Shown here: positions 56,926 through 64,000 of the stretch, piece by piece | How positions within the stretch are numbered: position 1 is the first letter of the stretch | How the letters are laid out: every line of letters starts with the position of its first letter | Source: Microbacterium sp. BR1 | Lineage (GTDB): Bacteria > Actinomycetota > Actinomycetes > Actinomycetales > Microbacteriaceae | Length of the DNA: 64,000 nucleotides | Reading direction: 5' to 3' | Assembly (NCBI RefSeq): GCF_002812725.1 | Contig: NZ_NMUN01000002.1 | Location: 368,961-432,960 of the forward strand | Notes under the pieces: generated by a model | What the model was told of the DNA's origin: nothing | Databases searched by the model: none | What the model saw: the letters and a program-made list of their open reading frames with translations, nothing else | Position numbers and translations under genes: made by a program

Positions 56926-58293
56926 ATGGCTGACGTCATCCGGATGCCGGAGGTGTTGGCCGGCGCGACCGAGGCCGCGATCCAGACCTGGCTCGTCTCG
57001 GCGGGAAGTTCCGTCACGGTGGGCCAGCCGCTGGCCGAGATCGAAACCGACAAGGCGATCGTGGAGTTCTCTGCCGAACAGGCCGGCACGGTCGGTCGTG
57101 TCCTCGTCGCCGAGGGCGACAGCGTGTTGGTGGGCGAGCCGATCATCGTGCTGCTGGCCGACGGCGAGGGCGAGACTGCCATCGCGCTCGCGCTCGCCGC
57201 GGCGGGCGTCACTGCCGGAGCTGCCGCTTCCGCCGAACCCGAACCCGAGCCTGAGCCCGCCGCACAGACGGCCGCCCCGGTGGAAGAGAACGACGCGACG
57301 GCTGCTCAGGCAGCCGAGGCGCCGACACCGACGCCCGTGGACCCGAGTGACGCGACAGCACCTGACTCGGGCCGTCGCCTGTTTGCCAGCCCCCTCGTGC
57401 GCCGCCTTGCCGCCGATGCAGGCGTCGAGATTACGGATGTGAGGGGGAGTGGGCCGCACGGACGTATCGTTCGCCGCGATCTCGAACGCCACCTCGCTGC
57501 AGCACCCGTGACGGCACCCGCCGCAGCACCCGCCGCAGCGCCCGCAGCGCAGCCGACGGCGGCTCCGGCCACCACACCGACTCCCGCCGCATCCGCATCC
57601 ACCGCGGGCGCGTCCTTCGTCGACGTTCCCCTCGATCGCATGCGCAAGGCGATCGCCCGGCGCCTGACCGAGAGCAAGTCGACGGTGCCACACTTCTACC
57701 TCGTGGCCGACTGTCGCGTCGATGCGCTGCTCGAGCTGCGCCGGACGGCTAATGAGAGCGCGCCGCGCAAGATCTCGGTGAACGACTTCGTGCTGAAGGC
57801 CGTCGCCGCGGCCCTGGTCGAGGTTCCCGAGGCCAACGCGATCTGGAACGGTGACAGCATCCGTCACTTCTCGTCGGTCGACATCTCGGTCGCCGTCGCA
57901 ACCGAGGGTGGGCTGACGACCCCCGTCCTTCGGGGCGTCGAGACCCAGTCCCTCAGCCAGGTCAGCGCAACCGTCGCCGAGATGGCCGGTCGCGCACGAG
58001 AGGGCCGCCTGAAGCAGAACGAACTCGAGGGGGGCAGCTTCTCGGTGTCGAACCTCGGAATGTTCGGAACGAGCGAGTTCTCGGCGATCCTCAATCCGCC
58101 CCAGTCCGGAATCCTCGCGGTGGGCGCCGCCCGGGCGGTGCCCGTCGTGGACGACGCGGGCCAGCTCGGCGTGGGCCAGGTCATGACCGTGACACTGTCG
58201 GCCGACCACCGGGTTCTGGACGGTGCCGTCGCTGCCACGTGGCTCGCCGCGTTCCAACGTCGGATCGAGAATCCGCTCACGATCCTCATCTGA
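56926..58293 (+). CDS. Dihydrolipoamide acyltransferase (E2)
   Basis: 455 residues. Lipoyl domain (1-80) with Lys43 in 'IETDKAIVEF'. An Ala/Pro/Glu-rich linker is followed by a peripheral-subunit-binding domain (about 143-182, 'FASPLVRRLAADAGVEITDVRGSGPHGRIVRRDLER'), another Ala/Pro linker and the catalytic domain (about 225-455) ending in 'DHRVLDGAVAA' with His428 and Asp432. Accepts the acyl group from E1 and passes it to CoA. Needs an E3 (dihydrolipoamide dehydrogenase) from elsewhere in the genome. Two bases separate it from E1. Confidence 0.95.
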   Translation: MADVIRMPEVLAGATEAAIQTWLVSAGSSVTVGQPLAEIETDKAIVEFSAEQAGTVGRVLVAEGDSVLVGEPIIVLLADGEGETAIALALAAAGVTAGAAASAEPEPEPEPAAQTAAPVEENDATAAQAAEAPTPTPVDPSDATAPDSGRRLFASPLVRRLAADAGVEITDVRGSGPHGRIVRRDLERHLAAAPVTAPAAAPAAAPAAQPTAAPATTPTPAASASTAGASFVDVPLDRMRKAIARRLTESKSTVPHFYLVADCRVDALLELRRTANESAPRKISVNDFVLKAVAAALVEVPEANAIWNGDSIRHFSSVDISVAVATEGGLTTPVLRGVETQSLSQVSATVAEMAGRAREGRLKQNELEGGSFSVSNLGMFGTSEFSAILNPPQSGILAVGAARAVPVVDDAGQLGVGQVMTVTLSADHRVLDGAVAATWLAAFQRRIENPLTILI

Positions 58294-58320
58294 TCCGTCC
58301 GTCCCAGAAACCAGGAGACC

Positions 58321-59703
58321 ATGGCTGTCATTCGCAGTATCAATCCGTCGTCGGGCGCCGAACTCGCCGCGTTCGAAGAGGACTCGGACGAGTTTGTCGA
58401 GAGTCGCATCGCGGCAGCATCCGCCGCGGTTCCCCTGCTCGCCGAGCTCGGTTTCGCGGGTCGCGCAGAGCGGATGCGTGCCGCCGCGGACCTCCTCGAG
58501 TCGGAGGCGGACGAGGTCGCGGCCGTCATCACCGCCGAGATGGGCAAGCCGATTGCGCAGGCTCGTGCCGAGGTCGCGAAGTCCGCCTATGCGATGCGCT
58601 TCTACGCGGACAACGCGGAGAAGTTCTTGACGGGCCGGGAGCTCGACGACCCGGCCGCGGTTTCTGCGTCGTCCGCGCGCACGAGCTTCGAGCCGATGGG
58701 TGTTGTGCTCGCCGTCATGCCCTGGAACTATCCGGTCTGGCAGGTCGTGCGCTTCGCGGCCCCCGCCCTGATGGCGGGAAACGCAGGCTTGCTCAAGCAC
58801 GCGTCCAACGTTCCCCAGGTCGCCGTCTACATAGGCGAGCTCTTCGCGCGCGCCGACTTCCCGCAGGGCGCGTTCTCGACGCTCCTCATCGCGGCTCGAC
58901 GAGTCGAGGCGGTCATCCGCGATCCGCGCATCGCTGCCGTCACGCTGACTGGCTCCGAGGCTGCGGGTCGCTCCGTGGGTGCGGCGGCGGGAAGCGTGCT
59001 GAAGAAGGCCGTGCTCGAACTCGGCGGTTCCGACCCGTTCATCGTCATGCCATCCGCACGGCTCGATGCCGCGGTCGAGACCGCGGTCAGGGCCCGGACG
59101 AGCAACAACGGCCAAGCGTGTATCAACGCCAAGCGCTTCATCATCCACGAAGACGTATATGACCAGTTCTCGGCGCTCTTCGCCGAGCGCATGGCGGCGC
59201 TCGTCATCGGTGACCCTGCCGATGATCTGACCGAGATCGGACCCCTCGCGACGGAGTCGGGGCTGCGTGAGCTCGAGGAGCTCGTGGAGGACGCTCGAGT
59301 CAAGGGGGCATCGGTCGTCACGGGCGGGCGCCGGAATGATGTCGCCGGGGGCTGGTATTACACCCCGACGGTCATCGCGGACATCACCACAGACATGCGC
59401 CTGTACGAGGAAGAAGCCTTCGGCCCCGTGGCCTCGATGTACAAGGTGGCATCCCTTGACGAGGCACTGTCGGTCGCCAACGACAGCCCGTTCGGGCTCG
59501 GGTCGGCGTTCTGGAGCACAGATGCCGACGAGATCGCCCGCGCGGAGCGCGGTCTAGAAAGCGGCGCGGTGTTCGTCAACGGCATGACGATCTCCTACCC
59601 GGAGCTGCCTTTCGGTGGCATCAAGCGCTCGGGCTTCGGGCGTGAACTCTCGGTCGAAGGTATTCGGGAGTTCTGCAATCTGAAGACCATCTGGGTCGCG
59701 TGA
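58321..59703 (+). CDS. Aldehyde dehydrogenase, succinate-semialdehyde-type
   Basis: 460 residues. Motifs: 'PWNYPVWQVVRFAAPALMAGN', 'VTLTGSEAAGRSVG', 'LELGGSDPFIVM' with the general base Glu, and catalytic Cys267 in 'NNGQACINAKRF'; ends with 'PFGGIKRSGFGRELSVEGIREFCNLKTIWV'. It fits the short NAD(P)-succinate-semialdehyde dehydrogenase group (GabD-like), but aldehyde specificity cannot be read. AGGAG precedes the ATG. Third gene of the E1-E2-ALDH operon, so it probably oxidises an aldehyde from the same substrate. Confidence 0.93.
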   Translation: MAVIRSINPSSGAELAAFEEDSDEFVESRIAAASAAVPLLAELGFAGRAERMRAAADLLESEADEVAAVITAEMGKPIAQARAEVAKSAYAMRFYADNAEKFLTGRELDDPAAVSASSARTSFEPMGVVLAVMPWNYPVWQVVRFAAPALMAGNAGLLKHASNVPQVAVYIGELFARADFPQGAFSTLLIAARRVEAVIRDPRIAAVTLTGSEAAGRSVGAAAGSVLKKAVLELGGSDPFIVMPSARLDAAVETAVRARTSNNGQACINAKRFIIHEDVYDQFSALFAERMAALVIGDPADDLTEIGPLATESGLRELEELVEDARVKGASVVTGGRRNDVAGGWYYTPTVIADITTDMRLYEEEAFGPVASMYKVASLDEALSVANDSPFGLGSAFWSTDADEIARAERGLESGAVFVNGMTISYPELPFGGIKRSGFGRELSVEGIREFCNLKTIWVA

Positions 59704-59710
59704 GCCCGGC

Positions 59711-60213
59711 TCAGCCCTGAGTACCCGCGCTGCGGCACGCATCCACGTACAACTGCCGCAGCGGGCGTGTGATGTGGGGTCCCACCGCGAGGAATGACGG
59801 CAGGTAGAGCGCGGGCTCGACGGGAAGCGTCACCATACCTTCGTAGGAGTGCTCCGCCTCGTATCCCTCGAAAACGGGGGTCCACATCGGCGTTCGGCTC
59901 GTGGCGAGTTCGGCGAACGTCGATTCGATTCCCGAGAAGGGGATGCCGGGGGTGAGGACACGACCCGAGCCGGCCAACGCTGCGTTCAGCAGGTCGTGCA
60001 AGGCCGGGTTGGCGGACCTCTCGACGATCGCGACGGGGGTCGCGGCTAGCTCGGGGAGGGTGGCGAAGGCACGTTCGGCCAACGGGTGGTGGTCGGGGAG
60101 GGCGGCCACGATCCTCTCGTCCCACACATGAGACGTCCACAGGGCGTCGCTCCTGATCTCGCCGCGGATGATGGCGGCGTCGAGCGAACCGTCCAGGAGC
60201 ATCGTCGTTCGCC
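59711..60213 (-). pseudogene. LysR regulator fragment: ligand-binding C-terminus only
   Basis: About 165 residues matching the second half of a LysR-type effector domain: 'LLDGSLDAAIIRGE', 'IVAALPDHHPLAERAFATLPELAATPVAIVERS' and 'YLPSFLAVGPHITRPLRQLYVDACR'. The helix-turn-helix and first half of the effector domain, which should lie to the right, are missing: the frame meets unrelated sequence at about 60213. It probably once regulated the aldehyde dehydrogenase operon, with which it is convergent. Not expected to bind DNA. Confidence 0.8.
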
Positions 60214-60404
60214 GGGCGGGAAATGGAGAACGGGGTGCGTTGGGAGCGGCTCGCGATGGGCCGCCAGGATGACGTGGACGCCCTGCTCGTGACCTATCAG
60301 CCGGGCGCCTCCAGCTCGCTCGAAGGCAAACTGATGCGCCACCCGGGGTCCGAGTATGCCTACATGCTCGAGGGTGAGCTCACCCTGCAGCTGGAGTTCG
60401 ACAC
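60211..60404 (+). pseudogene. XRE/cupin regulator fragment: part of the cupin domain
   Basis: About 64 residues in the rightward frame: 'ENGVRWERLAMG', 'LLVTYQPGASSSLEGKLMRHPGSEYAYMLEGELTLQLEFDT'. This matches the C-terminal cupin domain of HTH-XRE/cupin (PuuR-like) regulators, cut at both ends. The helix-turn-helix is missing on the left, and the rest of the cupin is replaced on the right by the lipobox of the next gene in another frame. Confidence 0.75.
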
Positions 60405-61559
60405 CTCGCCGGCTGCAGCGGAGGTTCCGGCGGCAACAACGCCGCGCCCGACGCCTCGGGCGAACTGTGCGCAGACGGCACGATCACGCTCGGCTCTGCC
60501 AAGGCGCTCAGCGGGGGGTTCGCGTTCTACGACACGGCTGGCTCGAACGCCGAAGAGCTCGCCGTCGAACAGATCAACGCCGAGGGCGGAATCAACGGCT
60601 GCGAAATCGAGCTCGTCACACAGGACACCAAATCCGACCCCGCCGTCGGCAGGCAGGTCGCCAGCGAGTTGATCGCCGCAGGCGCCGAGGTGCTCCTTCC
60701 GCCCAACCAAGGGGGCCTCGGCACGCCGGCTGCGTTGGTCGCCCAGAAAGAGGGAATCTTCAGCATGGCGGGGAGTTCCGAAGATGACTACGCGCCGGGC
60801 GTCGGAGCGCTCTTCGCCACCGGCGGGAGCATGGCGAGCCTCAACGGCAAGACCGCGGCGGCATTCGCGAAGGAGCAGGGGTACGACTCGGTCTACTACG
60901 TCACCAACGACGCCTATCCGTACTTCACCATCGTCGAGCGTCTCTTCCGCGAAGATGCGGGGGACGATATGGACGACCTGGGCAGCTCGGTCCTCAAGTC
61001 GGGTCAGACCGACTTCTCGGCGGTCATCAGCGATATCAAGCGCTCGGTCGGCGAAGCCGACAACCCGATGATCCTGCTCGCCACCCAGTACCCCGACGCA
61101 CCAACGATGATCGCCCAGCTTCGAAAGGCTGGAGTCGAGACCCCCGTGGTGGGTAACGCGACGTGGGCGACGCGCAACATCGTCGACGCGCTGGACGGTC
61201 ACACGGACAATGTCTTCTACACCGCCGGCGCCTACACCGAAGGCGAGGACGTCAGCGAAGCTGCTCAGGCGTACGTCGAGAAGTACAAGGAGAAGACGGG
61301 CACCTACCCGGAGAACCACCAGGCCGTCGAGTCGTACTGGTCGATGTGGGCACTGTTCGACGCGATCAAGACCGCGAACTCCACGGACGGAGCGGCCATC
61401 GAGAAGGCCCTGTTCGCTCAGAAAGACGTCGAACTGCCGATGCGCACGGTCTACGAGTGGAAGGACGGCCACATCCTCGGCAGCAACGTCGTCGTGGGAT
61501 TCACGCCGGAGGGTGCTTTCGAGCAGGTTGGCTCGTACAACCTCACTGACGGGGAGTGA
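60405..61559 (+). pseudogene. ABC substrate-binding protein (branched-chain amino acid type), start and signal peptide lost
   Basis: The frame opens directly at 'LAGCSGG', the lipobox end of a lipoprotein signal, and continues as a full Leu/Ile/Val-binding-type protein ('ITLGSAKALSGGFAFYDTAG', 'INAEGGINGCEIELVTQDTKSDP', 'VLLPPNQGGLGTPAALVAQKEG', 'ILLATQYPDAPTMIAQLRKAG'). No ATG, GTG or ribosome-binding site exists between the preceding in-frame stop (60375) and the lipobox, so the first about 20 residues are gone. A TTG at 60669 could only start a protein lacking the first domain. The mature part appears intact, so the break is recent or an assembly artefact. Confidence 0.8.
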
Positions 61560-61565
61560 TCGACG

Positions 61566-62306
61566 TTGTCCGCTGACGCCCACGCGGTCGTCTCGGCGCG
61601 GGGAGTGGGGATGTCGTTCGGGCGGCTCAAGGCCCTGTCGGGCGTCTCGATCGATCTCGCGCAGGGCGTCTGCACCGGCCTGATCGGTCCCAACGGGTCC
61701 GGCAAGAGCACCTTCGTGAACTGCCTGTCCGGCTTGCTACACGCCACAGAAGGATCGATCGCCTTTGAGGGCAAGGACGTCACGAGGTTCTCGATGCGGG
61801 CGCGGGCGCAAGCGGGGCTGGCCCGGAACTTTCAGAACCTCCGGTTGTTCGAGGATCTGACCGTTCGCGAGAACATCGCCATGTCTGCCCGGCTGGCCGG
61901 TGGCTGGCGCCGAGGCTCGGAAGCGATCGTCCAGGACATCGCCCGCACTTTCGGCCTCGAGCACGACGTGGACGCCCGCGTCGGTGACCTCTCTTGGGGT
62001 CACCGACGTCGGGTCGAACTCGCCAGGGTCCTCAACGGCGAGCCTCGGTACGTCCTGCTGGATGAGCCCGGGGCCGGTCTTGACCTGTCCGAACGGCAGC
62101 GACTGCCCGGGATTATCGCGGATCTTACGTCGCGCGGGGTCGGAACTCTGGTGGTCGACCACGACATGGCCCTCATCGCGCGGGTCTGCTCGCGGGTGCT
62201 CGTTCTTCGCCAGGGCCAATTGATTTTCGACGGAACCCCGGCCGCAGCGTTCAAGGACGCGCAAGTGCTGGAGTGCTATCTGGGAGAGCGACATGCCAGT
62301 GCTTGA
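61566..62306 (+). CDS. ABC transporter ATP-binding protein, LivG type
   Basis: 246 residues. Walker A 'GPNGSGKSTF', 'LARNFQNLRLFEDLTVREN' (LivG-like Q-loop), the signature position 'LSWGHRRRVELARVL' (altered from LSGGQ, with S-W-G-H) and Walker B 'YVLLDEPGAGLD'. Provides energy for a branched-chain-amino-acid-type importer. The TTG at 61566 is six bases after the upstream stop and has GGGGAG about 10 bases before it. A LivF-type gene overlaps by 14 bases. Confidence 0.93.
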   Translation: MSADAHAVVSARGVGMSFGRLKALSGVSIDLAQGVCTGLIGPNGSGKSTFVNCLSGLLHATEGSIAFEGKDVTRFSMRARAQAGLARNFQNLRLFEDLTVRENIAMSARLAGGWRRGSEAIVQDIARTFGLEHDVDARVGDLSWGHRRRVELARVLNGEPRYVLLDEPGAGLDLSERQRLPGIIADLTSRGVGTLVVDHDMALIARVCSRVLVLRQGQLIFDGTPAAAFKDAQVLECYLGERHASA

Positions 62307-63018
62307 AGCAACGGATCTGATTGCCGGCTACGGATCGGGAGACACCGTTCTCCACGGCGTGAGCCTGACTCTCGGCGCCGGACAGGTCACCGCGCTGACG
62401 GGCGTGAACGGCGCGGGAAAAACGACACTCGCATCCGCTGTGGCGGGGAGAGTCATCCCGTCTTCGGGAAAAGTTACCTTCCAGGGGGCGGACATCACGA
62501 AGATGCCCGTCCAGGAACGCTGTCGGCTCGGAATCGTGCTCTGCCCGCAGGGACGCGAGGTGTTCCCGAGCCTTTCGGCCGCCGAGAACGTCCGCATGGG
62601 CGCGCTCACGCGTCCCGCTTCGGCTCGCAAGGCTGCCGTGGAGGACGTATTCGAGCTGATCCCTGCGCTCGCGGCGTTTCGTAACAGCCGGGCGGGTTCG
62701 CTTTCGGGCGGCCAACAGCAGATCGTCGCGATCGGGCGCGCTCTCGCGGCCGCGCCGCAGGTGTTGATTGTGGACGAGCCGTCGATGGGTCTTGCGCCAG
62801 CAATCGTGGATTCGGTGTACGAGATCCTCGGTGCGCTCACAGAGAACGGTGTGTCGCTCCTGGTCATCGAGGAGTCACCTCTGCGGCTCGTGGACTTGGC
62901 CGACCACGTCGTTGTCATGCGCGGCGGTGAGATCGTCATGTCTGGGGGAGCGGAGATGCTCCAGGACGAACGGGTTCTCACCGCCGCGCTCCTTGGCGAG
63001 GAGGCGATGGCAGAGTGA
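62293..63018 (+). CDS. ABC transporter ATP-binding protein, LivF type
   Basis: 241 residues. Walker A 'GVNGAGKTTL', 'LCPQGREVFPSLSAAENVRMG', the canonical signature 'LSGGQQQIVAIGRAL' and Walker B 'VLIVDEPSMGLAP', all typical of LivF. Second ATPase of the importer. Its ATG lies inside the end of the LivG-type gene, and its own stop overlaps the permease start (GTGA). Confidence 0.95.
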   Translation: MPVLEATDLIAGYGSGDTVLHGVSLTLGAGQVTALTGVNGAGKTTLASAVAGRVIPSSGKVTFQGADITKMPVQERCRLGIVLCPQGREVFPSLSAAENVRMGALTRPASARKAAVEDVFELIPALAAFRNSRAGSLSGGQQQIVAIGRALAAAPQVLIVDEPSMGLAPAIVDSVYEILGALTENGVSLLVIEESPLRLVDLADHVVVMRGGEIVMSGGAEMLQDERVLTAALLGEEAMAE

Positions 63019-63899
63019 TTCAGTTCTTACAGGCCGTGTTCGACGGTCTCTCCCAGGGCGGGGTGTATGCCGTCCTCGCGGTCGGTGTTGCCGTCGTGAG
63101 CGCGGTCATGTCCTTCCCGAACTTCGCGCATGGCTGGCTCGTCATGTGGGCCGCATCGATCACGGTAAGCCTCACGGCAGCCATACCCCTCCTGCCGGCG
63201 CTCCTGATCGCGACGGCCATCGTCGTGGTGATCGCGGTGGTTGGAGGGCGGCTGACGTTCCTCGTTGGCAGTCCGGCCGGAAGCGAGGTCCTCATGCTGA
63301 AGTCGCTCGCTTTCGGACTCGTGCTGCAGGCGGCCGCGGTCCTGTTCTTCGGTGACGCACCGCGGCTTTACCCTGCCCCGGATTGGTTCGGCGGAGTGAT
63401 AGTCCTCGGCGATCTGAGAATCAGCGCCGCGAGCCTGACGAGCCTGAGCGTCGCGCTGGTTGCACTTGGCGGGGTTCTCATCCTCCTGCGCGCGACAGAT
63501 CTGGGCCTGAAGATGCGCGCGACGGCACAGAGTATGTCGACCGCCGCCCTGGTCGGCGTGCGCACCCGACGTGTCGTCACCACGGCTCTCGTGATCGCGG
63601 GCGTACTGGCCTGCATCGCATCCTTCCTCTGGTACGCAAAGGCTGGCAGCGTCACCCCCCGGTCTGGCCTCGAGATCACGATGGTTGCATTCGTTGCGCT
63701 CGTCCTCGGGGGGCTGCGCAACATCGGCGGCGCCGTGCTGGGCGGGCTGCTGCTCGGACTCGTGGACTCGTTCATGGCCGCATATCTGCCCAGTGACGTT
63801 CAGGGCCTCACGCGCGCCCTCACGTACACCCTGCTGATCGCGGTTTTGCTGCTGCGACCGGACGGACTCCTTCAACGCAAGGTGGTGCCCACGAAATGA
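63015..63899 (+). CDS. ABC transporter permease, LivH type
   Basis: 294 residues with about eight membrane helices. It begins 'IQFLQAVFDGLSQGGVYAVLAVGVAVV', the LivH start, and has the ATPase-contact loop 'LRATDLGLKMRATAQSMSTAALVGVRTRRVVTTAL' and the C-terminal 'LRNIGGAVLGGLLLGLVDSF'. GTG start overlaps the upstream stop. Substrate unknown; the neighbouring oxoacid and aldehyde dehydrogenases suggest an amino acid, amide or aromatic acid. Confidence 0.93.
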   Translation: MIQFLQAVFDGLSQGGVYAVLAVGVAVVSAVMSFPNFAHGWLVMWAASITVSLTAAIPLLPALLIATAIVVVIAVVGGRLTFLVGSPAGSEVLMLKSLAFGLVLQAAAVLFFGDAPRLYPAPDWFGGVIVLGDLRISAASLTSLSVALVALGGVLILLRATDLGLKMRATAQSMSTAALVGVRTRRVVTTALVIAGVLACIASFLWYAKAGSVTPRSGLEITMVAFVALVLGGLRNIGGAVLGGLLLGLVDSFMAAYLPSDVQGLTRALTYTLLIAVLLLRPDGLLQRKVVPTK

Positions 63900-64000
63900 G
63901 CAGATCACGAATGTTCTTCCCCGACAGGGTGCAGACCTCGCGGGGATACGCCAGCGCGGTCGGCGGGCCGACGGCAAATCTTCACTTCGTTTCGTTGGTT
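63896..64000 (+). CDS. Probable LivM-type permease, first 35 codons (runs off right edge)
   Basis: ATG at 63896 overlaps the LivH-type stop (ATGA). Only 35 residues are visible, polar and basic at first ('SRSRMFFPDRVQ') with no membrane helix yet. Position after LivH makes a LivM-type permease the expectation, but the sequence itself does not prove it, and the last 30 bases are less GC-rich than the surroundings. Confidence 0.5.
   Translation, partial: MSRSRMFFPDRVQTSRGYASAVGGPTANLHFVSLV

Overview
The window is about 64 kb of high-GC DNA from an actinobacterium, most likely family Microbacteriaceae (Microbacterium or a close relative). This is inferred from four things. There is a core-gene order shared with mycobacteria (sucC-sucD-DUF6350/perM-purN-purH, and acs-tad-topA-tmk-holB). 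There are many GTG starts and 4-base overlaps. There are many TANNNT promoters that end 6-10 bases before a start codon. The word GCATCC/GGATGC recurs throughout genes and terminators. No phage genes, transposases or CRISPR arrays are visible.

Layout. 1-979: the 5' end of an acyl-CoA dehydrogenase and a TetR regulator. 1143-8723: a FAD/Rieske oxidoreductase, succinyl-CoA synthetase, a PerM-like membrane protein and the last steps of purine synthesis. 8863-11021: alkylation repair (Ada/AlkA fusion and Ogt). 11194-14948: a heterodimeric ABC exporter with a possibly structured leader. 15010-17308: two hydrolases and a GNAT acetyltransferase. 17507-19723: monomeric isocitrate dehydrogenase. A repeat-filled intergenic region follows, then an L,D-transpeptidase, two lipoproteins, a GlcD-type oxidase and a YrdB-like protein. 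25232-27022: an unusual sigma factor fused to a zinc-finger anti-sigma domain, a membrane segment and a (Pro-Val-Asp)11 stalk. 27472-30049: a ZTP riboswitch, glyA and folD. 30193-35417: membrane proteins, a transglutaminase-like protein, an esterase and acetyl-CoA synthetase. 35641-39271: a candidate small RNA and a tad-type pilus locus. 39340-45852: topA, tmk, holB, a TAP-type peptidase and tRNA-Thr(CGT).

After the tRNA the content changes to accessory catabolism. One unit is a LacI-controlled MFS transporter with an alpha-L-rhamnosidase and a GH3 beta-glycosidase, which looks like import and intracellular breakdown of rhamnosyl-glucosides. Next is a VOC-GntR fusion regulator divergent from a 2-oxoacid-dehydrogenase E1 (alpha/beta fused), an E2 and an aldehyde dehydrogenase. 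A scar follows in which fragments of a LysR regulator, an XRE/cupin regulator and a headless substrate-binding protein abut. A branched-chain-amino-acid-type ABC importer (ATPases and permeases) runs off the right end.

Links between genes: sucC and icd carry matching palindromes at their promoters, which suggests one MarR-type regulator for the TCA cycle. PurH consumes the nucleotide (ZMP) sensed by the riboswitch in front of glyA. Several intergenic regions hold inverted-repeat modules of a shared design whose role is unknown.
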